Shown: positions 6,984-15,187, counted from the stretch's first letter. The stretch: DNA of 43,866 bases from Clostridia bacterium (GCA_017415505.1 JAFQGG010000038.1:1-43866), one strand, 5' to 3'. Program-made: numbers and translations. The notes: generated by a model from the sequence alone, not told the origin.

Positions 6984-8150
6984 ATGATGAGGCTAAAAGA
7001 GATACTGTTTGCTCTGCTTCGCTGCGAAGTATGCGGGGAAACGCTTTCCGAAGAGGTAAAAAAAGTTTGTACGTCCGAGCTGGCGGGGTCGTTGTATAAG
7101 TTTGCCAAAGCGCACGACTTGGCGCATTTGGTCGGCGACGCCATTGCTTCGAGTGCGCTTTTGCCCAAAGAAAACGCGCTGTATCAAAAATTTGTTCAAC
7201 AGCGCCGTACCGCCGTGTACCGTTGTGAACAGCTTAATTACGAACTAGAACGGATTAGCGAGGTTTTCAAAGAAAAGGAAATTTATCACATTCCGTTAAA
7301 AGGCTCGGTTTTGCGGGAGTACTATCCCGAAAGTTGGATGCGAACGAGTTGCGATATCGATTTATTCGTCGCGGAAGAAGATTTAGACAAGGCGACGCAG
7401 GTACTTTCCGAAGATTTGGGTTATCGGGTAGACGGAAAGAGTCTTCACGATATACAGTTGTTTTCGGAAAGCGGTTTGCACTTGGAGCTGCACTTTATTT
7501 TGATTGAGGAAAACCGTTTTCCGCAAATGTCGGAAATACTTATGAATATTCGAAGTTACACGCAAGAGTCGAGCGAGGGCGAATACCGATTGCAAACGAC
7601 GGTGGAATTTTTCTATTTTTACCATATTGCGCATATGGTAAAACATTTCGTTTGCGGTGGGTGCGGGATACGACCTTTCCTCGATCTTTGGATTATGGAA
7701 CGGAAAATGCCTTGCGATAAAGAGAAACTCGAATCTCTGTTGCGTAAAGGCGGTATCTTTACCTTTTACGAACGGGCGAAAACGCTTTCTGAGTGTTGGT
7801 TTTCCAACGCCGAGGCGGATGCACTCGCATTGGAAATGGAAGATTATATTTTCTGTGGCGGGGTATACGGCTCGACGGAAAATAAAATCGCAGTAAAAAG
7901 AGAGAATACGAAAAGCAAAATCGGTTATCTTTTCTCCTGTATCTTTTTACCGTACGAGCAGTTGGCGCAAATATATCCGTCCTTGAAAGGGAAAAAGATA
8001 TTGACGCCGTTTTACCAAGTGCGTAGGTGGTTTAGAATCCTTTTCAAAGGCGTTTCTAAAAAAACGAAAGGCACTTTGAAAGCGTACGATAGCGTGACGG
8101 AAGATAAACAGGAACGCACGAAAAAACTATTTGATACTTTGGAAATATAA
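6984..8150 (+). CDS. Nucleotidyltransferase family protein (NTP_transf_5 type)
   Basis: The 388-residue protein contains PLKGSVLREYYPESWMRTSC followed by DIDLF, that is a KGS motif and the metal-binding Asp124-x-Asp126 of the polymerase-beta-like fold, as in the uncharacterised family I remember as NTP_transf_5. About 150 C-terminal residues after the catalytic domain end in LTPFYQVRRWFRIL and a charged tail. The ATG at 6984 (or 6987) follows GGAAGGGGA. The reaction is not known; relatives occur near peptide- and polysaccharide-modification genes. It lies 23 bp after a truncated paralogue, so the pair arose by tandem duplication. Its stop codon lies in a perfect palindrome shared with the convergent amidase gene. 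Confidence 0.8.
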   Translation: MMRLKEILFALLRCEVCGETLSEEVKKVCTSELAGSLYKFAKAHDLAHLVGDAIASSALLPKENALYQKFVQQRRTAVYRCEQLNYELERISEVFKEKEIYHIPLKGSVLREYYPESWMRTSCDIDLFVAEEDLDKATQVLSEDLGYRVDGKSLHDIQLFSESGLHLELHFILIEENRFPQMSEILMNIRSYTQESSEGEYRLQTTVEFFYFYHIAHMVKHFVCGGCGIRPFLDLWIMERKMPCDKEKLESLLRKGGIFTFYERAKTLSECWFSNAEADALALEMEDYIFCGGVYGSTENKIAVKRENTKSKIGYLFSCIFLPYEQLAQIYPSLKGKKILTPFYQVRRWFRILFKGVSKKTKGTLKAYDSVTEDKQERTKKLFDTLEI

Positions 8151-8190
8151 ATTGTATCGCCGCCTTGGAAAAGGCGGCGATACAATTTAT
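8147..8190. terminator. Perfect 20-bp stem shared by two convergent genes
   Basis: The arms 8147-8166 and 8171-8190 are exact complements around a GGAA loop. The left arm contains the TAA of the plus-strand gene (8148-8150); the right arm contains the TAA of the minus-strand amidase (8187-8189). T-tracts are minimal, so it may act as a bidirectional terminator or as a 3'-end stabiliser. Confidence 0.7.
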
Positions 8191-8693
8191 ATGGTTCTCG
8201 CACCCAAAATGTGAATACAGCGCAAGTTCGCGAAAGAGTAAGAACGGAGCGGTCGCAAAAACGCGTCGTTGGTATGCGCGGCAACGAGCGGTTCGCCGTT
8301 TGCAAATCCCACGACGACGGGGGTGTGGTAAAAATCTCCTACGCTGTTCCCCAACTGTAAAAAATCCCCAATTTCCACTTGGGATAGAGGTATTTGTACG
8401 CCAAACGGACCTTCCCCCGTTCCAACGCCGTCGCCTACGGCGTTTTCGATTAGAAAACGGTAAAAAAACTCAACTCCCGTCCACGCGGCGGCGCGGTCGT
8501 TTACCGAACGGTAAAACCAACCCAAATCGGGCGTTGCGTTCATTACGCCAACGCCCGCGTATAAACATTGTGAAGCGTAGTTCGTGCAATCGCCCCCAAT
8601 ACGGCTAAAATCGAAATATTCTGGGTTTCGGGAAAACGCCCATTTTTTTGCGTACGCCTGCACGGCAGGACGGTCATAAGAAATAACTTGCAT
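8187..8693 (-). CDS. Putative amidase-domain protein (Amidase_6 type)
   Basis: The 168-residue protein contains GGDCTNYASQCLYAGVGVM (about residues 30-50), the Cys-containing active-site segment of the putative amidase family seen in Gram-positive cell-wall and spore-related proteins. HTPVVVGFANG (about 120) holds the probable His partner. This suggests a papain-like cysteine peptidase/amidase fold. No signal peptide is seen, so the site of action is unclear. I chose the ATG at 8693, where homology starts (MQVISYDRPAVQAYA). It has no Shine-Dalgarno sequence, and a TATATT lies 5 bases upstream, so this may be another leaderless gene, although no good -35 is present. Confidence 0.75.
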   Translation of the reverse strand: MQVISYDRPAVQAYAKKWAFSRNPEYFDFSRIGGDCTNYASQCLYAGVGVMNATPDLGWFYRSVNDRAAAWTGVEFFYRFLIENAVGDGVGTGEGPFGVQIPLSQVEIGDFLQLGNSVGDFYHTPVVVGFANGEPLVAAHTNDAFLRPLRSYSFANLRCIHILGARTI

Positions 8694-8726
8694 AGTACAA
8701 TATACGAAAAAGGGGAGAAAAAAGTG

Positions 8727-8764
8727 AAAAAAAATCGGCGGACGATGAGCTTCGTCCGCCGATT
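8727..8764 (-). terminator. Rho-independent terminator of the hyd operon
   Basis: On the minus strand a 12-bp stem (arms 8734-8745 and 8752-8763) follows the hydA stop and is followed by eight T (8727-8734 read in reverse). Confidence 0.9.
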
Positions 8765-8775
8765 GCATTTATCAA

Positions 8776-10542
8776 TTAATTTTTGAACGGTTCTTTTGCT
8801 TCGTATACCGTATGCAAAAGCTCGTGTGCTTTATGGGAGTTGGGTTCGCCCAAGAAATCCTCGTAAAGCTTAACGATTTGCGGATTCTTATGCGAAGCGC
8901 GAAGCGCTTTCGATTCGTCCTCGCTGTAAAGCGCGGAGGCTCTCTTTTGCTTGTAGGTGTCGAGAATATCCGCGTCTTCGTTGGGCAGGAAACAGGGTTT
9001 TACGAACGGTTGACCGCCACCTGCGATACACCCGCCAGGGCAACCCATGATCTCGATGAAATGGTATTCGCTCTTGCCTTCGCGGATTTGGTCGAGCAGT
9101 ACTTTCGCGTTTTTCATACCGTGCGCAACGGCAACCTTCACTTCCACGCCACCGAGGTTGTAGGAAGCTTCTTTAATGCCCGCAAAACCGCGCACTTCGG
9201 TAAGTTCCGCTCGATCCAACTCTTTGCCCGTGAGTTTGAACGCCGCCGTACGGAGCGCCGCTTCCATAACGCCGCCCGTCGTGCCGAAGATAACGCCTGC
9301 GCCCGTGTAATCGCCGACGATATCGTTATCGAAAGCTTCGTCGGGGAGCTTCACGAAGTTAATACCCGAACGCTTGATAAGCTTGCCAAGTTCGCGCGTC
9401 GTCAATACCGCGTCCACGTCGGCAATACCGTTTACGGAAAGCTCGGGGCGTTCTTTTTCCGACTTTTTCGCCGTACAGGGCATAATCGAAACGACGAACA
9501 TATCCTTAGGATCGATACCGTTCTTTTCGCAATAGTAGCTTTTGAGAATTGCCCCGAACATTTGATGGGGGGATTTGCAGGAAGAAAGGTGGGGGAGCAA
9601 ATCTCCGTAATTGTATTCGGCGTAGTTCACCCAACCGGGCGAGCAGGAAGTAATCATGGGCAGTTTACCGCCGTTATTGATTCTATCCAAAAGTTCGGAC
9701 GCCTCTTCCATAATGGTAAGGTCCGCCGCGAAGTTCGTATCGAACACCTTCTTAAAGCCAAGGCGTTTGAGTGCGGCAACCATTTTGCCCGTCACGAGCG
9801 AACCGATTGGCATATCGAATTCTTCGCCGAGTGCGGCTCTTACGGCGGGCGCAGTTTGTACGACGACGTACTTGCCCGCTTTCATTGCTTCGTCTACCTT
9901 ATCGATTTCGGAAACTTCCATAAGCGCGCCCGTAGGGCAAACGCTTACGCATTGTCCGCAAAGAATACAGGGGGAATTGGCAAAGCTTCTATTTTCCGCG
10001 GGGGCAACGATCGTGTTGAACCCTCTCTTTTCAAAGCCGAGAATCCCCAAACCGTGCGCGTTTTTACATCTTTCCACGCATCTACCGCAAAGCACGCATT
10101 TGGAAGTATCTCTTTCGATAGAGGGGGTAAGACGGTCGATCGTCGTCGGGGTTTGTTCGCCGATATACATATCGTCGCGCGCGCCCGTTACTTTCGCTAC
10201 GTGCAACAGTTCGCACTTACCGTTCTTGTCGCATTGTTGGCAGTTTTTGCTATGATTGGAAAGAAGAAGTTCCACCGAAGTTCTTCTTGCCGCCGTTGCT
10301 TTGGGGGAGGAAATAGTGATTTCCATGCCTTCCGCAACGGGATATACGCACGACGCCACGAGTCCTCTTGCGCCCGTTGCTTCTACCAAGCAAACACGGC
10401 AAGAGCCTTTGGAACATTCTCCGTGGTTGAACGCACAAAGGGAGGGGATTTCAAAGCCACAGGCTTTTGCCGCTTCCAATATCGTCAAGCCTTCTTCGAC
10501 CTCGAAAGGAATACCTTCGATTTTAATATTAATTTTCGCCAT
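8776..10542 (-). CDS. hydA: NADH-dependent [FeFe] hydrogenase, catalytic subunit HydA
   Basis: The 588-residue subunit carries, in order, a plant-type [2Fe-2S] domain (C36, C48, C51, C65), the His-ligated cluster motif HSKNCQQCDKNGKC (97-110), two [4Fe-4S] ferredoxin motifs (CVLCGRCVERC and CILCGQCVSVC) and the H-cluster domain. The three H-cluster signatures are TSCSPGW (298-304), MPCTAKKSE (354-362) and EIMGCPGGCIAGGG (497-510). TSCSPGW replaces the common TSCCPxW; I recall this form in HndD-type NAD(P)-linked enzymes. The protein evolves or oxidises H2 in the cytoplasm as part of the trimeric HydABC complex, probably electron-bifurcating with ferredoxin and NADH. The start is 15 bp after hydB, with a GAGGAGG ribosome site. 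Confidence 0.95.
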   Translation of the reverse strand: MAKINIKIEGIPFEVEEGLTILEAAKACGFEIPSLCAFNHGECSKGSCRVCLVEATGARGLVASCVYPVAEGMEITISSPKATAARRTSVELLLSNHSKNCQQCDKNGKCELLHVAKVTGARDDMYIGEQTPTTIDRLTPSIERDTSKCVLCGRCVERCKNAHGLGILGFEKRGFNTIVAPAENRSFANSPCILCGQCVSVCPTGALMEVSEIDKVDEAMKAGKYVVVQTAPAVRAALGEEFDMPIGSLVTGKMVAALKRLGFKKVFDTNFAADLTIMEEASELLDRINNGGKLPMITSCSPGWVNYAEYNYGDLLPHLSSCKSPHQMFGAILKSYYCEKNGIDPKDMFVVSIMPCTAKKSEKERPELSVNGIADVDAVLTTRELGKLIKRSGINFVKLPDEAFDNDIVGDYTGAGVIFGTTGGVMEAALRTAAFKLTGKELDRAELTEVRGFAGIKEASYNLGGVEVKVAVAHGMKNAKVLLDQIREGKSEYHFIEIMGCPGGCIAGGGQPFVKPCFLPNEDADILDTYKQKRASALYSEDESKALRASHKNPQIVKLYEDFLGEPNSHKAHELLHTVYEAKEPFKN

Positions 10543-10557
10543 GAATCCGTCCTCCTC

Positions 10558-12441
10558 TTATTTTTTAACGATCGCTTTGAATTTACAGCTTGCGATACAC
10601 ATACCGCACTTGATACACTTTTCTTGGTCAATGGTGTACGCGGGAAGTTTCTTGCCGGGTGCGATATAATCGGTTTTCACGAACGCGTTGACGGGGCAAG
10701 CTCTCGCACAAGCACCGCAACCGAAACATTTATCCTTTTCCACGACGTATTGCATAAGATTCTTACATACGTGCGCGGGGCATTTCTTGTCAACGATATG
10801 CGTGATATATTCGTCGCGGAAATGTTTCAAAGTGGATAAAACGGGGTTGGGCGCAGTTTGTCCGAGTCCGCAAAGGGAGTTGCTCTTGATATTTTCCGCC
10901 AACTCTTCCAGTTGCGTCAAATCGTCCATCGTCGCTTTCCCGTCGGTAATGCGCGTAAGGATTTCAAGCATTCTCTTCGTACCGATACGGCAGGGGGTAC
11001 ATTTCCCGCACGACTCGTCGCAAATGAATTCCATGTAGAATTTTGCAACGTCTACCATACAGTTGTCTTCGTCCATAACGATCGCACCGCCCGAACCCAT
11101 CATCGAGCCTCGCGCTACGAGGTTATCAAAATCGATAGGGGTGTCGAGATCCGCTTCCGTCAAGCAACCGCCCGAAGGACCGCCCGTTTGAATGGCTTTG
11201 AATTTCTTACCGTCGGGAATTCCCCCGCCGATATCGTAAATCAATTCGCGAAGGGTCGTACCCATGGGGATTTCCACGAGTCCTACGTTGTTGATTTTAC
11301 CGCCGAGCGCGAATACCTTCGTGCCCTTCGATCTTTCCGTGCCGTACTTGGAGAACGCTTCTTTACCCTCGCGCAAAATGTACGGTACGCACGCAAGCGA
11401 TTCTACGTTGTTCACGATCGTAGGCTTGCCCCAAAGCCCTTTCACCGCAGGGAAGGGGGGACGGGTGCGGGGCATACCGCGTTGACCCTCGATCGAGTTC
11501 AAAAGCGCCGTTTCCTCACCGCAAACGAACGCGCCTGCACCCAAACGGATATGCACTCTAAACGAGAAATCCGTGCCGAGAATATTATCGCCCAAAAGCC
11601 CAAGCACTTCCGCCTGTTCAATGGCTTTGCGAAGTCTGTTTACCGCGATAGGATACTCCGCGCGCACGTAGAAATACCCGTTTTGCGCGCCGATCGCGTA
11701 ACCTGCAATCATCATACCCTCGATCACGGCGATAGGGTTGCCTTCGAGAATGGATCTATCCATGAACGCGCCGGGGTCGCCCTCGTCGCCGTTGCAAACG
11801 ACGTACTTTTCGCCCTCGGGTTGCGCGTAGGCAAACTGCCATTTTCTACCCGTAGGGAAACCGCCGCCGCCACGACCGCGAAGCCCCGATTCAAGCACTT
11901 CTTGAATGACTTCCGCGCGGTCCATTTGCAACGCCCTTGCAAGACCTTGGAACGCGCCTGCGCCGATACTTTCGTTGATGTCTTCGGGGTTAATGCTTCC
12001 GCAACCGTGCAAGGAGATACGCACTTGCTTTTTGTAAAAGTTGATATCTTCCTGTTTCGTTACCTTTTTCTCGGTATTGGGGTCGATATACAAAAGTCTT
12101 TCCACGATTTCCCCGCCGAGGATATCCTTTTCGAAGATTTCGGCAACGTCTTCTACCTGTACCAATCTATACAGCGTGTCTTCGGGATAAATTTTCACGA
12201 AAGGACCTTGGGAACAGAACCCAAAACACCCCGCATGGTTTACGGTTACTTTATCTTCCACGCCTTTCTCTTCAATCAAACGCTTAAATTCCGCGGTGAT
12301 CTCGTCCGAACGGGAGGAAATACAACCCGTACCGCCACAAAGAACGATATGTCTTTTGTTGTCCGAACCCGTGAATTTCGCGCCAAGGCAGGAGGCGCAT
12401 TTTGCTTGCATTTGATTCAATTCGTCAAAATTCTTGATCAT
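10558..12441 (-). CDS. hydB: Hydrogenase diaphorase subunit HydB (NuoF-like)
   Basis: The 627-residue subunit begins with a thioredoxin-like [2Fe-2S] domain (CGGTGCISS and HAGCFGFCSQGP). The NuoF core follows, with the NADH/FMN site GLRGRGGGGFPTGRKWQF (about residue 190) and the cluster motif ESCGKCTPCR (about 470). It ends with a two-cluster ferredoxin domain (CFGCGACARACP and CIKCGMCIASC). It oxidises or reduces NAD(H) and passes electrons to HydA. Its ATG overlaps the hydC stop by the sequence ATGA, so the two are translationally coupled. The domain order is that of bifurcating HydB/HndC proteins. Confidence 0.95.
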   Translation of the reverse strand: MIKNFDELNQMQAKCASCLGAKFTGSDNKRHIVLCGGTGCISSRSDEITAEFKRLIEEKGVEDKVTVNHAGCFGFCSQGPFVKIYPEDTLYRLVQVEDVAEIFEKDILGGEIVERLLYIDPNTEKKVTKQEDINFYKKQVRISLHGCGSINPEDINESIGAGAFQGLARALQMDRAEVIQEVLESGLRGRGGGGFPTGRKWQFAYAQPEGEKYVVCNGDEGDPGAFMDRSILEGNPIAVIEGMMIAGYAIGAQNGYFYVRAEYPIAVNRLRKAIEQAEVLGLLGDNILGTDFSFRVHIRLGAGAFVCGEETALLNSIEGQRGMPRTRPPFPAVKGLWGKPTIVNNVESLACVPYILREGKEAFSKYGTERSKGTKVFALGGKINNVGLVEIPMGTTLRELIYDIGGGIPDGKKFKAIQTGGPSGGCLTEADLDTPIDFDNLVARGSMMGSGGAIVMDEDNCMVDVAKFYMEFICDESCGKCTPCRIGTKRMLEILTRITDGKATMDDLTQLEELAENIKSNSLCGLGQTAPNPVLSTLKHFRDEYITHIVDKKCPAHVCKNLMQYVVEKDKCFGCGACARACPVNAFVKTDYIAPGKKLPAYTIDQEKCIKCGMCIASCKFKAIVKK

Positions 12442-12929
12442 TGTCCGTTTGCCTCCAACGCTTTATATTCTTCTACGATTTTAGGAATCGCGTCCACCGT
12501 GAGTTTGGGATAAACCTTGCCGTTAATGGTAACGGCGGGGGCGATACCGCATGCGCCGATACAACGGAGCGCGTCCAGCGTAAACAGCCCGTCCGCGGAA
12601 GTTTCGCCCGCTTTAATTCCAATAAGCTCGGAGAACTTGTCAAGTACCTGTTGCGCGCCTTTTACGTAGCAAGCCGTGCCCAGACATACGCCGATAACGT
12701 ACTTTCCCTTAGGAGTAAGGGAGAAGAAGGAATAGAAGGTAACGACGCCGTAAATTTCGGCAACCGAAACGCCCGTTCTCTTGGAAACGAGCTCCTGCAC
12801 TTCGAGAGGAATATATCCGTACTCTTTTTGAATATCGCTCAAAATCATCATGAGCGGGGTTTTTTCGTTGGCGTATCTGTCGCAAATCTCGTTGATTTTC
12901 TTCACAGCCGCCGCTTGTAAATGAGCCAT
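12438..12929 (-). CDS. hydC: Hydrogenase subunit HydC (NuoE-like, [2Fe-2S])
   Basis: The 163-residue subunit is a NuoE-type thioredoxin-fold ferredoxin with an N-terminal helical bundle. The four cluster ligands are seen in CLGTACYVKGA and CIGACGIAPA. VTFYSFFSLTPKGKYVIGVC is typical of the family. It transfers electrons within the HydABC complex. It is the first gene of the operon; AAGGAG lies 7 bases before the ATG, and the promoter lies about 55 bp upstream. Confidence 0.95.
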   Translation of the reverse strand: MAHLQAAAVKKINEICDRYANEKTPLMMILSDIQKEYGYIPLEVQELVSKRTGVSVAEIYGVVTFYSFFSLTPKGKYVIGVCLGTACYVKGAQQVLDKFSELIGIKAGETSADGLFTLDALRCIGACGIAPAVTINGKVYPKLTVDAIPKIVEEYKALEANGQ

Positions 12930-12983
12930 AATACTCTCCTTATAAAAATACTAAACGGACGAAATACCGCATTATCTTATTCT

Positions 12984-13012
12984 ATTATATCATAAAAAAT
13001 TTTTTATCACAA
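12984..13012 (-). promoter_or_regulatory. Promoter of the hydCBA operon
   Basis: On the minus strand TTGTGA (13007-13012), a 17-bp spacer and TATAAT (12984-12989). The spacer contains a 16-bp AT palindrome, ATAAAAAATTTTTTAT (12992-13007). Confidence 0.8.
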
Positions 13013-13072
13013 ACGCTTGACTTGCTTTTCGACAAAAAATAAATCGTTAAATCGATAAATTTTTATCTTAAT

Positions 13073-13190
13073 AAAAAAGACGGATTGCTGGAAAAGCAAA
13101 TTCGTCGAAAAGTGCGTCCAACCGCTCGCCAAAGCCGTAAACTGCATTTTACGGCTTTGGCGAGTCGCGTTTCCGTAAGCTTATAAAATT
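13073..13190 (-). ncRNA. Candidate small RNA upstream of hydCBA
   Basis: Read on the minus strand, a perfect 17-bp hairpin (arms 13125-13141 and 13148-13164, six-base loop) is followed by a second imperfect stem (13079-13089 with 13095-13106) and six T (13073-13078). Together these look like an RNA body plus an intrinsic terminator. No coding frame fits. The 5' end is a guess: a TATAAG at about 13180-13185 is a possible -10, without a clear -35. The terminator lies about 60 bp before the hyd promoter, so the RNA would be a separate transcript. No known RNA family is recognised. Confidence 0.35.
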
Positions 13191-13274
13191 TTGCGATTCG
13201 TTTGTTGGCTCGTTCGTTTGTAATGCGAAAAGAAAAAGGTTTTATTTTTTACTATTTTTTTTATAGAATATACC
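13191..13274. other. Rest of the hydC-ASRT intergenic region
   Basis: The gap 12930-13325 holds the hyd promoter, the candidate RNA and the promoter of the next gene. In this remaining AT-rich part I see no further structure or coding frame. Confidence 0.5.
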
Positions 13275-13303
13275 TTGCAAGATAGGAGAGAATGTGGTAT
13301 AAT
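13275..13303 (+). promoter_or_regulatory. Promoter of the ASRT-family gene
   Basis: TTGCAA (13275-13280), a 17-bp spacer and TATAAT (13298-13303). AAGGAG (13313-13318) serves the ATG at 13326. Confidence 0.85.
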
Positions 13304-13325
13304 AAAATAAAAAAGGAGAGAACTT

Positions 13326-13691
13326 ATGAAAAACGGTAAAAAGAATTGGGTATTTTGCGACGGTGATTTGCCTCCCCACGGAGATAATCCCGATTTTCTC
13401 GGTCACGAAGCGTTGATGATCACGAACGTGTCGAAGAAGGACGCGAAGATTCGCATTAAGGTGATTTTCGAGGATAAACCTCCCTACGATCAAATCACGA
13501 TTGATCTTCCTGCGGAGAGAACGACTTGCTTGCGCCTCGATTATCCTATCGGCAAAGAAAAGTATCAAATTCCCTTCGGTCAATATGCGTTGCACGTAAT
13601 TTCGAACGTACCCGTATGCGCTTGCTTCGGGCGTTTGGATGTAAGACAAACGAACATGGCGTATTACAGCCTGTCCGGATATTCCTTCTAA
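13326..13691 (+). CDS. ASRT-family protein (Anabaena sensory rhodopsin transducer-like)
   Basis: The 121-residue protein begins with WVFCDGDLPPHG and continues GHEALMITN and IRIKVIFEDKPPYDQITIDL, the conserved pattern of the small beta-sandwich family named after the Anabaena sensory rhodopsin transducer. Most bacteria with this family lack rhodopsins, and members often sit near sugar-use genes, so a soluble ligand- or sugar-related role is possible. No rhodopsin is seen here. The gene is monocistronic with its own promoter and terminator. It lies between the hydrogenase operon and the fucose cluster. Confidence 0.8.
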   Translation: MKNGKKNWVFCDGDLPPHGDNPDFLGHEALMITNVSKKDAKIRIKVIFEDKPPYDQITIDLPAERTTCLRLDYPIGKEKYQIPFGQYALHVISNVPVCACFGRLDVRQTNMAYYSLSGYSF

Positions 13692-13697
13692 AAAATT

Positions 13698-13733
13698 CGA
13701 ATCCCCCCGAATACGTTCGGGGGGATTCGTTTT
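13698..13733. terminator. Bidirectional terminator
   Basis: A perfect 14-bp stem (13698-13711 and 13716-13729, loop TACG) has T on the plus side and a run of A (13691-13695) that gives T on the minus side. It ends both the ASRT gene and the convergent araC gene. Confidence 0.9.
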
Positions 13734-14562
13734 AGCGTTTTCGGTAATTTTTCGGCGTTACCCGCTTGATTTCCTTAAAAGTTTTGATAAAATAACTCAA
13801 ATCGTTAAACCCGCAATCGTAGGCGATTTGCGTGATATTTTCTTCCGTACCGAGCAGTTTTCGCGCCGCCCGTTCCACGCGGTAGGTAAGCAAATATTTC
13901 ACGGGCGTCGTGCCCGTCATATTCTTAAAAAACGAACAAAAATACTTCGTAGAAAGTTCGGCTTCTCTCGCCATATCTTCCAAAGTAATCTCGCGGGAGA
14001 AATTCTCGCGGATAAATTTAAGTACCCTTTTAAGCTTGTATATTTTTTGCATATCCTTTCCGTCGTTGTACTCCCGCTCGTACAATTTTTTTTGCTGTAT
14101 AAGCCCGAAAAGGTACGCGGAAAGCCCGATCACCTTAAAATAAAATCCGTCTTTTTTGCCGTCCATCTCGTCAAGTAGCGCGTCGACGGCGTTTTTTACT
14201 TCTTCGTCCTCGATCAGGTCGGGCAAATAAAAATAATGCGATAAAAGATTGTCTAAAAACAGATCGCAAGGATCGTTTCCCGTTTTCAAAAAGGCGGGAT
14301 TGAATACGAGGCAACGGTACTCGCAATCGTGCGGGGTCGCCCCGTGAATCACCTCGCTGTTGACGAACACCAAATCGCCCGCCTTTGCATCGAAAGAGCG
14401 GTCGTTTAAGGTCACGGTCAAACTGCCTTTCGTTATGCGGATAAGCTCCACGGAGGAGTGCCAATGAAACGCCATTTTATATTTGGGGTGCGACTTATCT
14501 ACCTTGTAAAGCTCGAAGGGAAAATCTTCCGTTCCGTGCTGTTTTATCTCGTTAAAACTCAT
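13732..14562 (-). CDS. AraC-family regulator, probably of the fucose genes
   Basis: The 276-residue protein has an N-terminal cupin domain (about residues 25-95, including FHWHSSVELIRITKGSLTV and a GDLVFVNSEVIHG segment), a linker, and a C-terminal AraC/XylS double helix-turn-helix (about 175-275: ITLEDMAREAELSTKYFCSF ... ITQIAYDCGFNDLSYFIKTF). Such proteins usually sense a sugar with the cupin and activate neighbouring genes. It is divergent from fucU-fucI with a 148-bp shared promoter region, so L-fucose or a metabolite is the likely effector (inference). The ATG follows GAGGCGAATT. Confidence 0.88.
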   Translation of the reverse strand: MSFNEIKQHGTEDFPFELYKVDKSHPKYKMAFHWHSSVELIRITKGSLTVTLNDRSFDAKAGDLVFVNSEVIHGATPHDCEYRCLVFNPAFLKTGNDPCDLFLDNLLSHYFYLPDLIEDEEVKNAVDALLDEMDGKKDGFYFKVIGLSAYLFGLIQQKKLYEREYNDGKDMQKIYKLKRVLKFIRENFSREITLEDMAREAELSTKYFCSFFKNMTGTTPVKYLLTYRVERAARKLLGTEENITQIAYDCGFNDLSYFIKTFKEIKRVTPKNYRKR

Positions 14563-14621
14563 AATTCGCCTCGAATCGTTCCTTTCGTTTCGTGATTAGG
14601 AAAATAATTATACTTTTTATT

Positions 14622-14668
14622 ATTATACCACAAGTATTTTTGTTTTTTCAAGTATATAATTATATATA
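14622..14668. promoter_or_regulatory. Overlapping divergent promoters with two CAAGTAT repeats
   Basis: Minus: TTGAAA (14646-14651), 18-bp spacer, TATAAT (14622-14627) for araC. Plus: TATAAT (14655-14660) without a good -35, or TTGTTT (14640-14645) with TATATA (14663-14668). Direct repeats CAAGTAT at 14631-14637 and 14649-14655 cover the plus -35 region and the araC -35, as expected for an AraC operator. Confidence 0.55.
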
Positions 14669-14710
14669 AGAGAAAAAAAATTAAAAAATTTTTTCAATGG
14701 GAGGAAAAAT

Positions 14711-15130
14711 ATGTTAAAAGGTATTCCTAAAATCGTATCCCCGCAACTTTTGAAGATATTGTGTGAAATGGGTCACGGCGACGAAATCGTTATCGCCGAC
14801 GGCAATTTCCCCGCGGAAACGATGGGAAAAAGAGTCGTTCGCGCGGACGGGCTTGGCGGTGTGGAAATGCTCCGCGCCGTGTTGAGTCTTATCCCGCTCG
14901 ATACGTACGCGGAAGAAAACTTCATTCTCATGCAAACGAAAGAGGACGAGCCTACGCCTGAAATTTGGGCGGAGTATAAAGCGGTTGCGAACGAGCTTGA
15001 CGACAACTTGCGTTTGGCAAATACCGAACGCTTTGCTTTCTACGAACGGGCGAAAAACGCTTACGCCGTTATTGCGACGGGCGAAACCGCCATTTACGCG
15101 AATATTATCGTGAAAAAGGGCGTTATTTAA
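14711..15130 (+). CDS. fucU: L-fucose mutarotase (RbsD/FucU family)
   Basis: The 139-residue protein shows the RbsD/FucU pattern MLKGIPKIVSPQLLKILCEM, then GHGDEIVIADGNFP, where the His of GHGDE is catalytic in the family. A C-terminal FYERAKNAYAVIATGETAIY also fits FucU. It interconverts alpha- and beta-L-fucose ahead of the isomerase and is expected to form a cytoplasmic oligomeric ring. The ribosome site GGGAGGAAAAAT precedes the ATG. fucI follows 57 bp later in the same transcript. Confidence 0.92.
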   Translation: MLKGIPKIVSPQLLKILCEMGHGDEIVIADGNFPAETMGKRVVRADGLGGVEMLRAVLSLIPLDTYAEENFILMQTKEDEPTPEIWAEYKAVANELDDNLRLANTERFAFYERAKNAYAVIATGETAIYANIIVKKGVI

Positions 15131-15187
15131 GGAATTATGCGCGTAGCGCAACATTAAACAATAAAAAACATTTAGGAGGAAAACAAT

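Noticed and set aside
8812-12513. Two very long open frames on the plus strand opposite hydA and hydB
   Set aside because: The minus strand encodes unmistakable hydrogenase subunits over the same bases. The plus frames show no family motifs, ribosome sites or promoters and arise from codon bias.
12984-13012. A Rex-type (NADH-sensing) operator at the hyd promoter
   Set aside because: The -35 TTGTGA looks like one Rex half-site, but the matching TTCACAA half is missing at the right distance. The AT palindrome in the spacer is not a Rex site.
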